Source: Bacillus sp. JCM 19034 (GTDB lineage: Bacteria > Bacillota > Bacilli > Bacillales > Bacillaceae_D). From it: a stretch of DNA of 64,000 nucleotides. The DNA lies in assembly GCF_001310635.1 (NCBI RefSeq), contig NZ_BAXR01000001.1, forward strand, positions 310,001 through 374,000, in the 5' to 3' direction. The stretch's first letter is position 1. Every line of letters begins with the position of its first letter. Shown piece after piece: positions 28,485-38,714 of this stretch. The position numbers and the translations under genes are program-made. Below the pieces are notes generated by a model. It was not told where the DNA came from and made no database searches. It saw only the letters and a program-made list of their open reading frames with translations.

Positions 28485-29329
28485 GCCTAACAATTGGAGA
28501 AATTTCATACACAAACATACTTCCTTTCTTCTATTATTTAAATCGGGATCAATTAAAGAAGGATGATGTTCGTTTTGTCCCTCAAGTACCTTCGCAGCTA
28601 AATCAGGCTATGGCCAAAGGTTTAGTTGATATCGGGGGAATTTCATCATTTGCCTATGCAAAGAACGATCATGCATTTACGTTATTGCCTAATTTATCAG
28701 TTACAACATATGGTAAAGTTCAATCGATTTTTATGTTTTCCAAGTATAGAATTGATCAGCTTGACGGAAAAAGAGTTGCACTTACTTCAAGCTCGGAGAC
28801 TTCTATTCATTTGTTGAAAATTATAATAGAATATTTTTATCAAAAGGACGTTTCCTATGAAATTGTAGAGCCCCATTTTGAGCGAATGCTAAATGAATTC
28901 GATGCATGTTTGTTAATTGGTGACGACGCCATTATCGCCAATCGGCAAAAGCAGAACGGATTGTACGTATATGATTTAGGGGAGATCTGGTATAAAGAAA
29001 CAGGTTTACCAATGACATTTGCTGTTTTCGCGGTAAGGAACGAGTGTATTAAACAACAACCTAGCAAAGTATTAAAAATCTATGAGGCTCTCGTGGAAAG
29101 TAAAAAGAGGAGTGAACTGCACCACTACCAACCAATGATAAAGGATATTTTACTTACACATGGTGGGATAAAGGATTTTTGGGAAAGTTATTTTGAACAG
29201 CTTTGTAATGATTTTGGTAAGCAAGAACAAAAAGGCTTGCTCTATTATTTTGAGCTACTGTTTAAACTAGGCTATTTGCATAAACCAATTGATCATTTAC
29301 ATGTATGGAATCCAGTTATGCAATATTAA
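28481..29329 (+). CDS. mqnA: Chorismate dehydratase MqnA
   Basis: The first enzyme of the futalosine menaquinone pathway, converting chorismate to 3-enolpyruvylbenzoate; fold resembles periplasmic binding proteins but no signal peptide is present. ISYTNILPFFY at the N-terminus, DIGGISSFAYA near 50 and LTSSSETSIHLLK near 105 are the recognisable segments. ATG 28481 overlaps the ubiX stop and follows GGGGGGAG. 282 residues. Its presence argues that menaquinone is not made through MenF/MenD in this organism. Confidence 0.9.
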   Translation: MSLTIGEISYTNILPFFYYLNRDQLKKDDVRFVPQVPSQLNQAMAKGLVDIGGISSFAYAKNDHAFTLLPNLSVTTYGKVQSIFMFSKYRIDQLDGKRVALTSSSETSIHLLKIIIEYFYQKDVSYEIVEPHFERMLNEFDACLLIGDDAIIANRQKQNGLYVYDLGEIWYKETGLPMTFAVFAVRNECIKQQPSKVLKIYEALVESKKRSELHHYQPMIKDILLTHGGIKDFWESYFEQLCNDFGKQEQKGLLYYFELLFKLGYLHKPIDHLHVWNPVMQY

Positions 29330-29405
29330 TACTTGCATGATATGTGAAACAATGTTCTAATTAAAGGAAGTGTAATGAATTCGTTTGAATAATAAGGTGG
29401 ACGAC

Positions 29406-30377
29406 ATGAAGCTAGCAGAAATCTATATGCAATTCCAGTCAGATATAGAAATGATTGAAAAAGAATTAGAAGCAAATGTACAAGCACAACATGACGTTTT
29501 AACAAATGCATCGCTACAATTGTTAAAGGCCGGTGGAAAACGTATACGTCCAGTTTTTGTATTACTTGCAGCACGTTTTGGTTCATATGATATAAACTCC
29601 TTAAAACATATCGCTGCACCTTTAGAATTGATTCATATGGGCTCGTTAGTACATGATGATGTGATCGATGATGCAGATTTGAGGCGAGGTAAGAAAACGA
29701 TCAAATCGCAATGGGATAACCGGGTTGCCATGTATACAGGTGATTTTATTTTCGGCAAAGCATTGGAGACCTCTACTCATTTTGATAATCCTAAAATTCA
29801 TCAAATTCTATCAAACGCTATGATGGAAATGTGCCTCGGTGAGATCGAACAAATTCGAGATCAATACAATTTAGAGCAAAATTTTCGAATCTATTTAAGG
29901 AGAATTAAGCGTAAGACAGCTCTTTTAATTGCTGTTAGTTGTCAGTTAGGGGCATTAGCGGCAAATGCAAGTTCCTATATCCAAAATCAGCTTTATCGAT
30001 TCGGTTATTATGTTGGTATGTCTTTTCAAATTACAGATGATGTTTTAGATTTTGTCGGGACGGAAAAACAGCTTGGGAAACCTGCTGGTGGTGATCTATT
30101 GCAAGGGAATGTGACACTCCCAGCTTTATATGCGATGTATAACCATGATGATATTCGTAAGCAAATCCAATCGTTCTTTCAAGATATTGAAAAAAATGCT
30201 GAGTGCATTTCAGATATTATAGCGATGATTAAAAACACAAATGCAATTCAATATTCCATTAAGATTAGTGATCAATATTTACATAAGGCATTTGAAACGT
30301 TGGAGACATTACCAGATATTATAGAAAAGAAATATTTGTATGAAATTGCTTCTTATATTGGTAAAAGAAAATTTTAG
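29406..30377 (+). CDS. hepT: Heptaprenyl diphosphate synthase component 2, HepT
   Basis: The catalytic trans-prenyltransferase subunit. Both aspartate-rich motifs are present: HDDVIDDAD (near 87-95) and the second TDDVLDF (near 213), with GGKRIRP near 44. It ends ASYIGKRKF as in B. subtilis. ATG 29406 is chosen, 6 nt after AAGGTGG; an in-frame TTG at 29385 has no site. 323 residues. It is separated from hepS and menG by the three futalosine-type genes. Confidence 0.95.
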   Translation: MKLAEIYMQFQSDIEMIEKELEANVQAQHDVLTNASLQLLKAGGKRIRPVFVLLAARFGSYDINSLKHIAAPLELIHMGSLVHDDVIDDADLRRGKKTIKSQWDNRVAMYTGDFIFGKALETSTHFDNPKIHQILSNAMMEMCLGEIEQIRDQYNLEQNFRIYLRRIKRKTALLIAVSCQLGALAANASSYIQNQLYRFGYYVGMSFQITDDVLDFVGTEKQLGKPAGGDLLQGNVTLPALYAMYNHDDIRKQIQSFFQDIEKNAECISDIIAMIKNTNAIQYSIKISDQYLHKAFETLETLPDIIEKKYLYEIASYIGKRKF

Positions 30378-30383
30378 GGGAGG

Positions 30384-30413
30384 GTTGGCAAGTTTGCCAA
30401 CTTTCTTCTTTTT
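30384..30413 (+). terminator. Intrinsic terminator after hepT
   Basis: A perfect 8-bp stem GTTGGCAA (30384-30391)/TTGCCAAC (30394-30401) with a 2-nt centre and tail TTTCTTCTTTTT. It ends the hepS-hepT operon. Confidence 0.85.
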
Positions 30414-30546
30414 ATATTAATCTTTTAAACATTCCGGGTGACTACTAACACTTAAAGATCTAAGAAGTACTCTGTTCTTTCTCATATTGTCGACTCTAGT
30501 CTCATTTGCTATACTTGGGAGTGAATCTATTATAAAGGAGAAGATT

Positions 30547-30990
30547 ATGGAGCGTACATATATTATGGTTAAACCTGATGGCGTTGAACGAAGTGTTATA
30601 GGGGAAATTATGACACGATTTGAGAAAAAGGGGTTTACTCTTGTAGCTGCTAAATTGTTAATGATTACTAATGAAATGGCAGAAGAACATTATGCTGAAC
30701 ATAAAGGGAAACCGTTTTTTGAAAGGCTTGTTGATTTCATTACTTCAGGACCAGTGTTTGCTATGGTTTTTGAAGGTCCAAATGTAATTGAAACAGCTCG
30801 TTTAATGATTGGTAAAACGAATCCAGCTGAGGCGTTACCAGGCACAATTCGGGGAGATTTAGCAGTACAAATTCCGAATAATATTATACATGGATCAGAT
30901 TCAGTCGAAAGTGCTAAAAGGGAGATTTCCATTTTCTTTAAAGATTCAGAATTAATTGATTATAAGAAGTCTATTTCTAAGTGGACATAA
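30547..30990 (+). CDS. ndk: Nucleoside diphosphate kinase
   Basis: Transfers the gamma phosphate from ATP to other NDPs through a phosphohistidine. The active-site motif NIIHGSDS (His near 115) and the start [15 protein letters not shown] are clear. 147 residues. ATG 30547 follows AAAGGAG. The gene lies between hepT and cheR, the B. subtilis order. Confidence 0.97.
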   Translation: MERTYIMVKPDGVERSVIGEIMTRFEKKGFTLVAAKLLMITNEMAEEHYAEHKGKPFFERLVDFITSGPVFAMVFEGPNVIETARLMIGKTNPAEALPGTIRGDLAVQIPNNIIHGSDSVESAKREISIFFKDSELIDYKKSISKWT

Positions 30991-31025
30991 GATATATATA
31001 GGTGACCGGAGACTGGAGAGACAAA

Positions 31026-31797
31026 ATGAGTAATGATTATGAAACGTTTATAGAGAAAGTGAAACGCAAAACGGCTATTGACCTTGCTTTATATAAAGAA
31101 GCACAAATGAAACGGCGATTAACATCATTATATGAAAAGAGAGGTTTTACATCGTTTCATACATATTATGATGCAATGACTCAGGATGAGCATCTTTTTA
31201 ATGAATTTTTAGAAAGAATGACTATAAATGTGTCAGAATTTTTCCGCAATGCTAGTCGTTGGGATGTGTTAGAGAAAAAGATATTACCTCGATTATATCG
31301 TGAAAATAATAACTTGAAGGTATGGAGTGCAGCTTGTTCAACTGGTGAAGAGCCGTATACACTTTCAATGATCTTATCTCAATTTATGCCTTTATCAAAG
31401 GTCTCAGTATTGGCAACAGACCTTGATAAGGAAGTACTAAAAAGGGCAGCGTTAGCACTGTATCCAGAGCGTTCAATAAAAGAAGTTCCTAACTTTTATT
31501 TAAAAAATATTTCAATAAGGATCCAATGGGTTATAAAGTGAAAGATGAAATCAAAAATACAGTAACGTTTAAGCAACAAAATTTATTAGCTGATTCATTT
31601 CAGCAAAATTATGATTTAATTGTATGTCGAAACGTTATGATCTATTTTACAGATGAAGCGAAAAATGAACTTTACCATAAATTTAGTCGTGCATTGCGTT
31701 CAGGTGGTGTTCTATTCGTTGGTAGCACGGAACAGATTTTTAACCCAACGACGTATCAATTTGAAACAGAGGATACATTCTTTTATAAAAAATGTAA
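31026..31797 (+). CDS. cheR: Chemotaxis protein methyltransferase CheR (two frameshifts)
   Basis: Methylates glutamates of chemoreceptors using SAM. An N-terminal helical domain is followed by the SAM site [13 protein letters not shown] and by [11 protein letters not shown] and [13 protein letters not shown]. The first break is in the A run 31502-31507 (6 for 7). A second missing A near 31791 is proposed, because then the protein ends FFYKKM at 31797 with 257 residues, one from B. subtilis CheR. Otherwise it runs to 31888 through the aro promoter with an unrelated Cys-rich tail. ATG 31026 follows GGAGAG. Confidence 0.9.
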
Positions 31798-31860
31798 CTG
31801 CTTAACTGATAATCTCCTGTTTAAAATATACTATTGCAATGATTTATTTTCAAAATGTAC

Positions 31861-31889
31861 GAGACAGACATGCTCAATCATGTTATAAT
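31861..31889 (+). promoter_or_regulatory. Sigma-A promoter of the aro operon
   Basis: GAGACA (31861-31866), a 17-nt spacer, then TATAAT (31884-31889) preceded by an extended TG. It lies about 50 nt ahead of the aroC start. Confidence 0.65.
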
Positions 31890-31940
31890 TTAACGCATAA
31901 AAGCGATAAAGAGAATGGAAACGATAATGGAGGCAGGAAA

Positions 31941-33113
31941 ATGAGATATTTAACAGCGGGGGAATCACACGGACCACAATTAACGACAATTATTGAAGGG
32001 ATTCCAGCACAGTTAGAGTTAGTTGCTGAAGATATTAATGGGGAGTTAGCACGGAGACAAGGCGGTTACGGTCGTGGGAGACGAATGCAAATTGAAAAAG
32101 ATCAAGTACAAATATTGAGTGGAGTACGTCATGGGAAAACAACAGGAGCACCAGTAGCTTTAGTAGTAGAAAATAAAGATTGGACTCATTGGACGAAAAT
32201 AATGGGTGCAGAGCCAATCGGAGAAGATGCAGAAAAAGAAGTGAAAAGGAAGCTGACAAGGCCACGCCCTGGACACGCAGATTTAAATGGAGCTATCAAA
32301 TACGGTCATCGTGATATGCGAAACGTACTTGAACGATCGTCTGCTCGTGAAACGACAGTGCGAGTAGCAGCTGGTGCTGTAGCTAAGAAATTATTATCTG
32401 ATTTTAATATTCAAGTAGGTGGTCATGTCCTTGAAATAGGAGGAGTGAAGGCTGAAAAAACAGATTATGAATCGATAGCAGACCTTAGGGAACGCTCAGA
32501 GGCGTCTCAAGTTCGTTGTCTTGATGAAGAAGCTAGTACGAAAATGATTGAAGCAATTGATCAAGCGAAAAAAGACGGTGATTCAATCGGTGGAATTGTA
32601 GAAGTTGTGATTGATAATGTTCCGATCGGTTTAGGAAGCCACGTCCAATACGATCGCAAGTTAGATGCAAAAATTGCGGCTGCTATAATGAGTATTAACG
32701 CCTTCAAAGGTGTTGAAATTGGTATTGGTTTTGAAGCAGCTCGTCTTCCAGGAAGCAAGGTTCACGATGAAATTATTTGGGATGAAGAGAATGGGTATTC
32801 ACGTAGAACAAATCGTCTTGGTGGCTTTGAAGGCGGTATGACAAATGGAATGCCGATAGTCGTGCGAGGTGTTATGAAACCTATCCCAACACTTTATAAG
32901 CCATTACAAAGTGTAGATATTGATACGAAGGAGACTTTTGCTGCGAGTATCGAACGTTCTGATAGTTGTGCGGTTCCTGCTGCATCAGTTGTTGCAGAAG
33001 CTGTTGTTGCTTGGGAAGTGGCTAACGCACTGCTGGAAACATTTGGACATGACAAAATGTCGACGATTAAAGATAATGTGAAGCGACACAATGATGAAGC
33101 GAGGAAGTTTTAA
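31941..33113 (+). CDS. aroC: Chorismate synthase
   Basis: Makes chorismate from 5-enolpyruvylshikimate-3-phosphate (called aroF in B. subtilis). TAGESHGP near residue 5, the basic [12 protein letters not shown] near 37 and GHADLNGA and [13 protein letters not shown] further on are the family signatures. ATG 31941 follows GGAGG. 390 residues. Its stop overlaps the aroB start (TAATG), giving coupled translation. Confidence 0.97.
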   Translation: MRYLTAGESHGPQLTTIIEGIPAQLELVAEDINGELARRQGGYGRGRRMQIEKDQVQILSGVRHGKTTGAPVALVVENKDWTHWTKIMGAEPIGEDAEKEVKRKLTRPRPGHADLNGAIKYGHRDMRNVLERSSARETTVRVAAGAVAKKLLSDFNIQVGGHVLEIGGVKAEKTDYESIADLRERSEASQVRCLDEEASTKMIEAIDQAKKDGDSIGGIVEVVIDNVPIGLGSHVQYDRKLDAKIAAAIMSINAFKGVEIGIGFEAARLPGSKVHDEIIWDEENGYSRRTNRLGGFEGGMTNGMPIVVRGVMKPIPTLYKPLQSVDIDTKETFAASIERSDSCAVPAASVVAEAVVAWEVANALLETFGHDKMSTIKDNVKRHNDEARKF

Positions 33114-34203
33114 TGCAGACTGTTCATGTTGAGACGGAATCCAAACGATATACTGTGATAATTGATGAAGGATTAAGACATCAGGTCGGGTCATTAGTTA
33201 AGGAAATGATACCATCGATATCTTCCGTTTTAATTGTAACTGATTCGAATGTTGCACCACTGTATCTAGAAGACGTGAAAGAAAGCTTTGACCAATCTAC
33301 CACTGTTTTTGATTATGTTATAAAAAGTGGAGAGGGATCTAAATCATTTACTGTTTATGAGCAAGTGTTAACAAAAGCTTTAGAGTCCCGACTTGATCGT
33401 AAATCAGTCGTGGTGGCTCTTGGTGGAGGTGTCGTTGGAGATTTAGCAGGTTTTGTTGCAGCAACCTACATGCGGGGAATACGTTTTGTACAAGTGCCTA
33501 CAACACTACTAGCTCATGATAGCAGTGTCGGGGGGAAAGTAGCGATTAATCATAATCTTGGTAAAAATATGGTTGGCTGCTTTCATCAACCCGAAGCAGT
33601 TCTATATGATACACAATGCTTGACATCATTACCTTTAGATGAGTGGAGATCAGGCTTTGCTGAAGTGATAAAACACGGATTTATCCGCGATAACAATTTT
33701 CTAGAGACGTTAAGAAACCATTGGCACTCATTTGATTCAATACCGACACAACAAATAAATGAAATGCTCGCTAAATCAATAGCAGTTAAGGCAGACGTAG
33801 TAAGTGAAGACGAAAAAGAAATTGGGATCCGGCTCATTTAAATTTCGGCCATACATTAGGGCATGCAATTGAGGCAGAGCTTGGTTATGGTGCGATGACT
33901 CATGGTGAGGCAGTAGCGATTGGTATGCTTTTCGCATTACGACTATCAGAAGAAATGTTAGGTACATCTCTTCCTATCGCTCAATATGAAGAATGGTTTA
34001 AGCAACTAGGCTATCGAACGAAAATTCCTAACTCATTGAGTAGAGATCGTCTTCTGAAAACGATGAGTCAGGATAAAAAAGTTGAAGCTGGTACGATTCG
34101 AATGGTGTTACTGAAAAAGTTGGGAGAAGCAATAATTGTGAATATTCCACCTGAGAAAATTTGCAAACTTCTTGAAGAACGGATGGAGGTTTCACATGGT
34201 TAG
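33113..34203 (+). CDS. aroB: 3-dehydroquinate synthase AroB (one frameshift)
   Basis: The second step of the shikimate pathway; NAD and metal dependent. GGGVVGDLAGFVAATYMRG near residue 103 and PTTLLAHDSSVGGK near 128 are typical. The frame stops at GIR because one base is missing near 33831; the next frame resumes AHLNFGHTLGHAIEAE and MTHGEAVAIGM, which bring the metal-binding histidines. Corrected length is about 363 residues. It overlaps aroH by 8 nt. Confidence 0.95.
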
Positions 34204-34558
34204 AGGAATTAGAGGGGCAACAACGGTTCAAGATAATACGGTAGAGGATATTTCAAACGAAACATTAAAGCTTGTCAAAAAAATAATACAGGAAAATCAA
34301 ATTGAACCAGAGTCGGTTGCACATGTCTTATTTACGGTGACAGAAGATTTGGACCAGGCTTTTCCTGCAAAGGTGTTGCGGGAAATAGATGGTTGGTCAT
34401 ATGTACCAGTTGTCTGTGCACGTGAAATTCCAGTCCCCGGAAGCTTGCCACTTTGTGTGCGCGTATTAATGACTGTTAATACAGAAAAGAATCAAGCTGA
34501 CATTAAGCATATTTATTTAAGGGAAGCCGTTAAACTTAGACCTGACCTTGACGAATAA
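34196..34558 (+). CDS. aroH: Chorismate mutase, AroH type
   Basis: A 120-residue monofunctional chorismate mutase that makes prephenate. RGIRGATTVQDNT at the start, FTVTEDLDQAFPA near 47 and LCVRVLM near 87 carry the arginine and glutamate residues of the trimeric active site. GGAGGT lies 5 nt before ATG 34196. It is last in the aro group before the trp leader. Confidence 0.96.
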   Translation: MVRGIRGATTVQDNTVEDISNETLKLVKKIIQENQIEPESVAHVLFTVTEDLDQAFPAKVLREIDGWSYVPVVCAREIPVPGSLPLCVRVLMTVNTEKNQADIKHIYLREAVKLRPDLDE

Positions 34559-34616
34559 GTAAGTTCAGAGTAGACTTAAGGCGAGTCGAGATATTTAGAT
34601 TATTCCAATCTAAGTT

Positions 34617-34683
34617 GAGTAAAGATTAGTTTAGTAGAAGAATGAGAATGAGATTGAGTTGAGGAGAGCTGAGTGTAGTTGAG
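34617..34683 (+). promoter_or_regulatory. TRAP binding site of the trp leader
   Basis: Twelve GAG or TAG triplets lie within 67 nt, starting at 34617, 34627, 34632, 34635, 34644, 34650, 34656, 34661, 34664, 34671, 34676 and 34681, many spaced by 2-3 nt. This is the pattern wrapped by tryptophan-bound TRAP. More scattered triplets lie upstream (34568-34598). AGGAG within the site (34662-34666) can pair with CTCCT in the terminator (34701-34705) as part of an anti-terminator, so TRAP binding would favour termination. Confidence 0.9.
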
Positions 34684-34699
34684 TTTTAAAATAAGTTCG

Positions 34700-34740
34700 C
34701 CTCCTATACCAGTGGTCTTAGGAGGTTTATTCTGTTTATC
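34700..34740 (+). terminator. trp operon attenuator terminator
   Basis: CCTCCTA (34700-34706) pairs with TAGGAGG (34719-34725), with inner ACC/GGT pairs and a 3-nt loop, followed by a T-rich tract. It stands between the TRAP triplets and trpE, the classic Bacillus attenuation layout. Confidence 0.85.
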
Positions 34741-34790
34741 TTTTTCCCCCTCCCACTCATTTCATTCATTCCAAAAAAGGAGTGAAGGTT

Positions 34791-36302
34791 ATGATTACCC
34801 CAACGTATTATGAATTTTGTCAGTTTTCTCGTGACTATAAGACCATTCCAGTTGTGGAAAAGCTTTTTGCTGATGGTCTAACACCTGTGCAAATTGTTCA
34901 CCAATTAGGTGACCAAGTTTCATTTTTATTAGAAAGTAAAGATGAACATTCACCATGGTCACGTTATTCATTTATTGGAATTAATCCAATTTACGAATTG
35001 GTTGAAGAAAAAGGAGTCTATTCTTTCGTTCATAAAGAGAGTGCAGAAGTCTTGTCAAAGTTAGACAGTTTTCAAGCAGCTTTTGACTACATGATGACTT
35101 ATATGAACGTACAACCGATTGATGTGGAAATCCCATTTCGGGGTGGAGCAGTTGGCTATATGAGTTATGACGCAATAGGTACAATTGAACCTTCATTAAA
35201 TCGTGAGGTTAAAGAGCGAATTGCCCATTATCAATTCTTAATTTGTGAAACGCTCATTGCATATGACCATATCAAAAAGGAATTAACAATATTAGTCCAT
35301 GCTAGACCTGAAGAATATGGTGATGAAACAGCTTATAGTCGTGCGAAAGCTGAAATCAACCGCGTGTCTAAGTTACTTGAGCAACCTCAGGCACCATTAG
35401 TATTAAAGCGCCTTCCTGAAACAGAAGGGGAGGTATCATTTGATGGTGTAAAATCTAATTATGCCCGAGAAGATTTTATTAAAGATGTTGAAAAGATAAA
35501 AGAATATATTCGGTCTGGTGATGTTTTTCAAACAGTTCTTTCTCAACGATTTGAAATGAATGTAACATCATCGGCAATCAATATTTACCGGGTCTTGCGA
35601 ATGATTAATCCTTCTCCGTATTTATTTTACTTAAAATTTAACGAGATGGAAGTCGTAGGGAGCTCTCCAGAACGATTGGTACAAGTTCAGGAAGGCCATG
35701 TCGAAATTCATCCAATTGCCGGGACACGTAAAAGAGGTAAGAATGATGAGGAGGATGCCGAATTAGCGTTAGATTTATTGGCAGATGAAAAAGAGCGAGC
35801 AGAGCATTATATGCTAGTCGATTTAGCCCGAAATGATGTCGGTCGAATTGCCGAGTATGGGTCTGTTGAAACCCCTACATTACTTGAAATCGGAAAATTT
35901 TCTCATGTTATGCACATAATCTCGAAGGTAACTGGACGTTTACGTCAAGGAAAAGAACCTTTAGAGGCATTATTAGCTTCGTTTCCAGCAGGAACTGTTT
36001 CAGGAGCACCAAAGATTCGTGCAATGGAAATTTTGCAAGATCTAGAACCAACTAATCGTGGAATCTATGCAGGTGCGATAGGATATTTGGGATTTGACGG
36101 AAATATAGATTCTTGTATTGCGATACGGACAATGGTCATTAAAGATCAAATTGCTTATATCCAAGCTGGAGCTGGAGTAGTAGCTGATTCGGTACCTGAA
36201 AAAGAGTACGAAGAAACACAAAACAAAGCGAAGGCGTTAATACGTGCAGTCCAATTAGCTGAGAAAATGTTTGGTGGTAAGGGGGAAAATAACGATGCTT
36301 AA
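34791..36302 (+). CDS. trpE: Anthranilate synthase component I
   Basis: Converts chorismate to anthranilate with ammonia or the glutaminase subunit. The feedback site LLES is at residues 46-49. The chorismate-binding C-terminal half shows RSGDVFQTVLSQRF, PSPYLFYLKF, GSSPERLV, IAGTRKRG and LVDLARNDVGR. ATG 34791 is 5-7 nt after AAAGGAGTG; 503 residues. No trpG gene is present in the operon, so the glutaminase is probably the shared PabA encoded elsewhere, as in B. subtilis. It overlaps trpD by 8 nt. Confidence 0.97.
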   Translation: MITPTYYEFCQFSRDYKTIPVVEKLFADGLTPVQIVHQLGDQVSFLLESKDEHSPWSRYSFIGINPIYELVEEKGVYSFVHKESAEVLSKLDSFQAAFDYMMTYMNVQPIDVEIPFRGGAVGYMSYDAIGTIEPSLNREVKERIAHYQFLICETLIAYDHIKKELTILVHARPEEYGDETAYSRAKAEINRVSKLLEQPQAPLVLKRLPETEGEVSFDGVKSNYAREDFIKDVEKIKEYIRSGDVFQTVLSQRFEMNVTSSAINIYRVLRMINPSPYLFYLKFNEMEVVGSSPERLVQVQEGHVEIHPIAGTRKRGKNDEEDAELALDLLADEKERAEHYMLVDLARNDVGRIAEYGSVETPTLLEIGKFSHVMHIISKVTGRLRQGKEPLEALLASFPAGTVSGAPKIRAMEILQDLEPTNRGIYAGAIGYLGFDGNIDSCIAIRTMVIKDQIAYIQAGAGVVADSVPEKEYEETQNKAKALIRAVQLAEKMFGGKGENNDA

Positions 36303-37314
36303 AGATATTTTACAAATTTGTATGAACAATGAAACGTTAACGAGTGTTCAAGCTGAGCAGGCGATGAATGAAATTATGATAGGGAACGCTACTCCTAGTC
36401 AAATAGCAAGCCTATTAACGATATTACGTTTTCGCGGTGAGACCGTTGATGAAATGATTGGTTTTGTCAAAGCGATGCGTGCCCATTCAGTGAGGATTAA
36501 AACGGACGGGTTGAATGTGATTGACACTTGCGGAACGGGAGGCGATAGCCTTGGTACGTTCAATATTTCTACAGCAACTGCAATTGTATTATCTGGATTA
36601 GGCGTTCCAGTCGCAAAGCATGGTAATCGTGCTGTTTCTTCAAAGAGTGGAAGTGCGGATGTATTAGAAAAATTAGCAATACCGATTCAACATTCTGTTG
36701 ATGATGCCACAAAGTTTTTAAACGAACATCGTCTTTGCTTTTTGTTTGCACCACTTTACCATCAGTCAATGAAGCATGCAGTTGTTCCGCGAAAAGAAAT
36801 TGGATTTCGGACGATCTTTAATTTGTTAGGACCTATGACAAATCCAGCTCAAGCAAAACGCCAATTAATTGGTGTATATGATTTTGATTTCGCACAAAAA
36901 ATGGCCGATGCTCTTATGGTTATCGGTACGGAAAAGGCACTGTTTGTAACAGGTCGAGAGGGCCTTGATGAATTATCGATCACAATGGAATCTGATATTA
37001 TAGAGGTTGAAGGAAATAAAAAAAGAAGCTATACAATTTCTCCAGAAGATGTCGGCTTAAAGCGTGGTAATTTACGCGATATTCAAGTTGATTCACCAGC
37101 AGAAAGTGCAAAGTTAATCATCTCCATTTTAAAGGGTAGGGCGAACGAATCAGCGACTGGGATTGTAGCGTTAAATGCGGGTGCAGCACTCTATGTCTAT
37201 AATCATGTTGACTCAATTAAGGCGGGAGTTGAGTATGTACAATCTGCTTTAAAGTCAGGAGAATTATTTGAACATTATCATTCGTTAAAGAAGGGAGCGA
37301 TGATCGATGCTTGA
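36295..37314 (+). CDS. trpD: Anthranilate phosphoribosyltransferase
   Basis: Adds the phosphoribosyl group to anthranilate. The PRPP loop DTCGTGGDSLGTFNIST near residue 78 and the KHGNRAVSSKSGSADVLE segment near 105 are canonical. 339 residues. ATG 36295 lies inside the trpE end after GGGGGAAA, and the stop overlaps trpC by 8 nt. Confidence 0.97.
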   Translation: MLKDILQICMNNETLTSVQAEQAMNEIMIGNATPSQIASLLTILRFRGETVDEMIGFVKAMRAHSVRIKTDGLNVIDTCGTGGDSLGTFNISTATAIVLSGLGVPVAKHGNRAVSSKSGSADVLEKLAIPIQHSVDDATKFLNEHRLCFLFAPLYHQSMKHAVVPRKEIGFRTIFNLLGPMTNPAQAKRQLIGVYDFDFAQKMADALMVIGTEKALFVTGREGLDELSITMESDIIEVEGNKKRSYTISPEDVGLKRGNLRDIQVDSPAESAKLIISILKGRANESATGIVALNAGAALYVYNHVDSIKAGVEYVQSALKSGELFEHYHSLKKGAMIDA

Positions 37315-38086
37315 TCGTATTCTGCAAACTAAGCAAAAAGAAGTAGCTGAGTTACAATTACCTAATAAAAAGGAAGTTCAGCATTATTCACTTTTTGAAT
37401 CACTTAAACATTCAACACACTCAATCGGTTTGATCGCAGAAGTCAAAAAGGCCTCGCCTTCAAAAGGGTTAATCTGTCCTGATTTCCATCCACAAGCTAT
37501 TGCTAAAGGTTACATGGCAGGCGGTGCAGATGCGATTTCTGTTTTAACAGATGTAGAATACTTTCAAGGACATCGCGATTACCTATCGGCGGTAAAAGAC
37601 GTAACCTCAATTCCTGTAATGAGAAAGGATTTTATTATTGATAAAAAGCAAGTAGATGAAACGGTTCTGATTGGTGCAGATGCGATGCTTCTAATTGTCG
37701 GAACGGTTCCAATTCAGACTTTGAAAGAATTATATGATTATGCATATGATTCAGGCCTAGAATGTCTTGTTGAGGTTCACGCTAAGAACGAGTTAGTAGA
37801 GTTATTAAACTGTTTTACTCCGAAAATTATTGGTGTAAATAATCGCAACTTAAAAACATTTGAAACATCCTTATCACAAACAGAAGAGATGGCCCCACTC
37901 ATTCCAACTGGTAGCTTATTTATAAGTGAAAGTGGTATCCATTTAGAAGATGATATTAAACGAGTGAAGGCAGCGGGGGCAGCGGGTGTATTAGTTGGTG
38001 AATCGTTAATGAGAGCAAGCTCTCCAGAAGAAGGAATTAAAACTTTGTTTGGAGGGGAATACCGTGCATCATCGTCCGCTACTTAA
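37307..38086 (+). CDS. trpC: Indole-3-glycerol phosphate synthase
   Basis: A TIM-barrel enzyme closing the indole ring. AEVKKASPSKG (catalytic lysine, near 45-55), VMRKDFIID, DAMLLIV, GVNNRNLKTF and SESGI are all present in order. 259 residues. It overlaps both trpD and trpF, consistent with coupled translation throughout the operon. Confidence 0.97.
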   Translation: MLDRILQTKQKEVAELQLPNKKEVQHYSLFESLKHSTHSIGLIAEVKKASPSKGLICPDFHPQAIAKGYMAGGADAISVLTDVEYFQGHRDYLSAVKDVTSIPVMRKDFIIDKKQVDETVLIGADAMLLIVGTVPIQTLKELYDYAYDSGLECLVEVHAKNELVELLNCFTPKIIGVNNRNLKTFETSLSQTEEMAPLIPTGSLFISESGIHLEDDIKRVKAAGAAGVLVGESLMRASSPEEGIKTLFGGEYRASSSAT

Positions 38087-38714
38087 GCTTTGTGGAAATC
38101 ATTCAGAGCATGATGTTAAGGTTGCATTGGCGAGTAGTGCCGAATATATTGGCTTTGTTTTTGCCAAAAGTAAACGTCAAGTATGCCGAGAACAATTGAA
38201 ACGTTGGTTACCAAACGAAAAGAATCATAAAAAAATCGTTGCTCTATTTGTAAATGAATCAATTGAAAACATTCAATACGTATTAGAGAGTGCTCATGTT
38301 GATGTGATTCAATGTCATGGAAATGAGACGCCGAAATATATGAATGATTTGAGAAAACAAGTCAAACAATCATTATGGAAAGTTATCCATCATAATGATC
38401 ATGCTCTTGAAACGATGCAATCGTATAGAGGCATTGTTGATGGTTATGTTGTTGATTGTAAGGTTGACAGACAATGGGGTGGTACAGGGCTCTCGTTTGA
38501 CTGGAATTACGTCCCGCAATATGTAGAAGAGGGACATAGACAAGGTGTAAAAGTGTGGATTGCTGGTGGAGTAAACCCTAGTAATATTCATAAATTATTA
38601 CCTTACAAGCCTGATGGAGTAGATTTATCTAGTGGTATTGAACACGAAGGAAAGAAATCACTTGAACTTGTTCGCCAGTTAGAGGAAAGGATGAAAAGAA
38701 ATGATACCAGATAA
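38064..38714 (+). CDS. trpF: Phosphoribosylanthranilate isomerase
   Basis: Isomerises PRA to Cd[13 protein letters not shown] at the start holds the catalytic cysteine, DVIQCHGNE the middle, and the aspartate and phosphate loops appear as [21 protein letters not shown] and DLSSGIE. The start is GTG 38064, 5 nt after GGAGGGGA and inside trpC (23-nt overlap). 216 residues. Confidence 0.95.
   Translation: MHHRPLLKLCGNHSEHDVKVALASSAEYIGFVFAKSKRQVCREQLKRWLPNEKNHKKIVALFVNESIENIQYVLESAHVDVIQCHGNETPKYMNDLRKQVKQSLWKVIHHNDHALETMQSYRGIVDGYVVDCKVDRQWGGTGLSFDWNYVPQYVEEGHRQGVKVWIAGGVNPSNIHKLLPYKPDGVDLSSGIEHEGKKSLELVRQLEERMKRNDTR

Noticed and set aside
31798-31888. Cys-rich C-terminal extension of CheR
   Set aside because: It runs through the aro promoter, is unlike CheR, and disappears if one A is restored at about 31791, giving the normal length.
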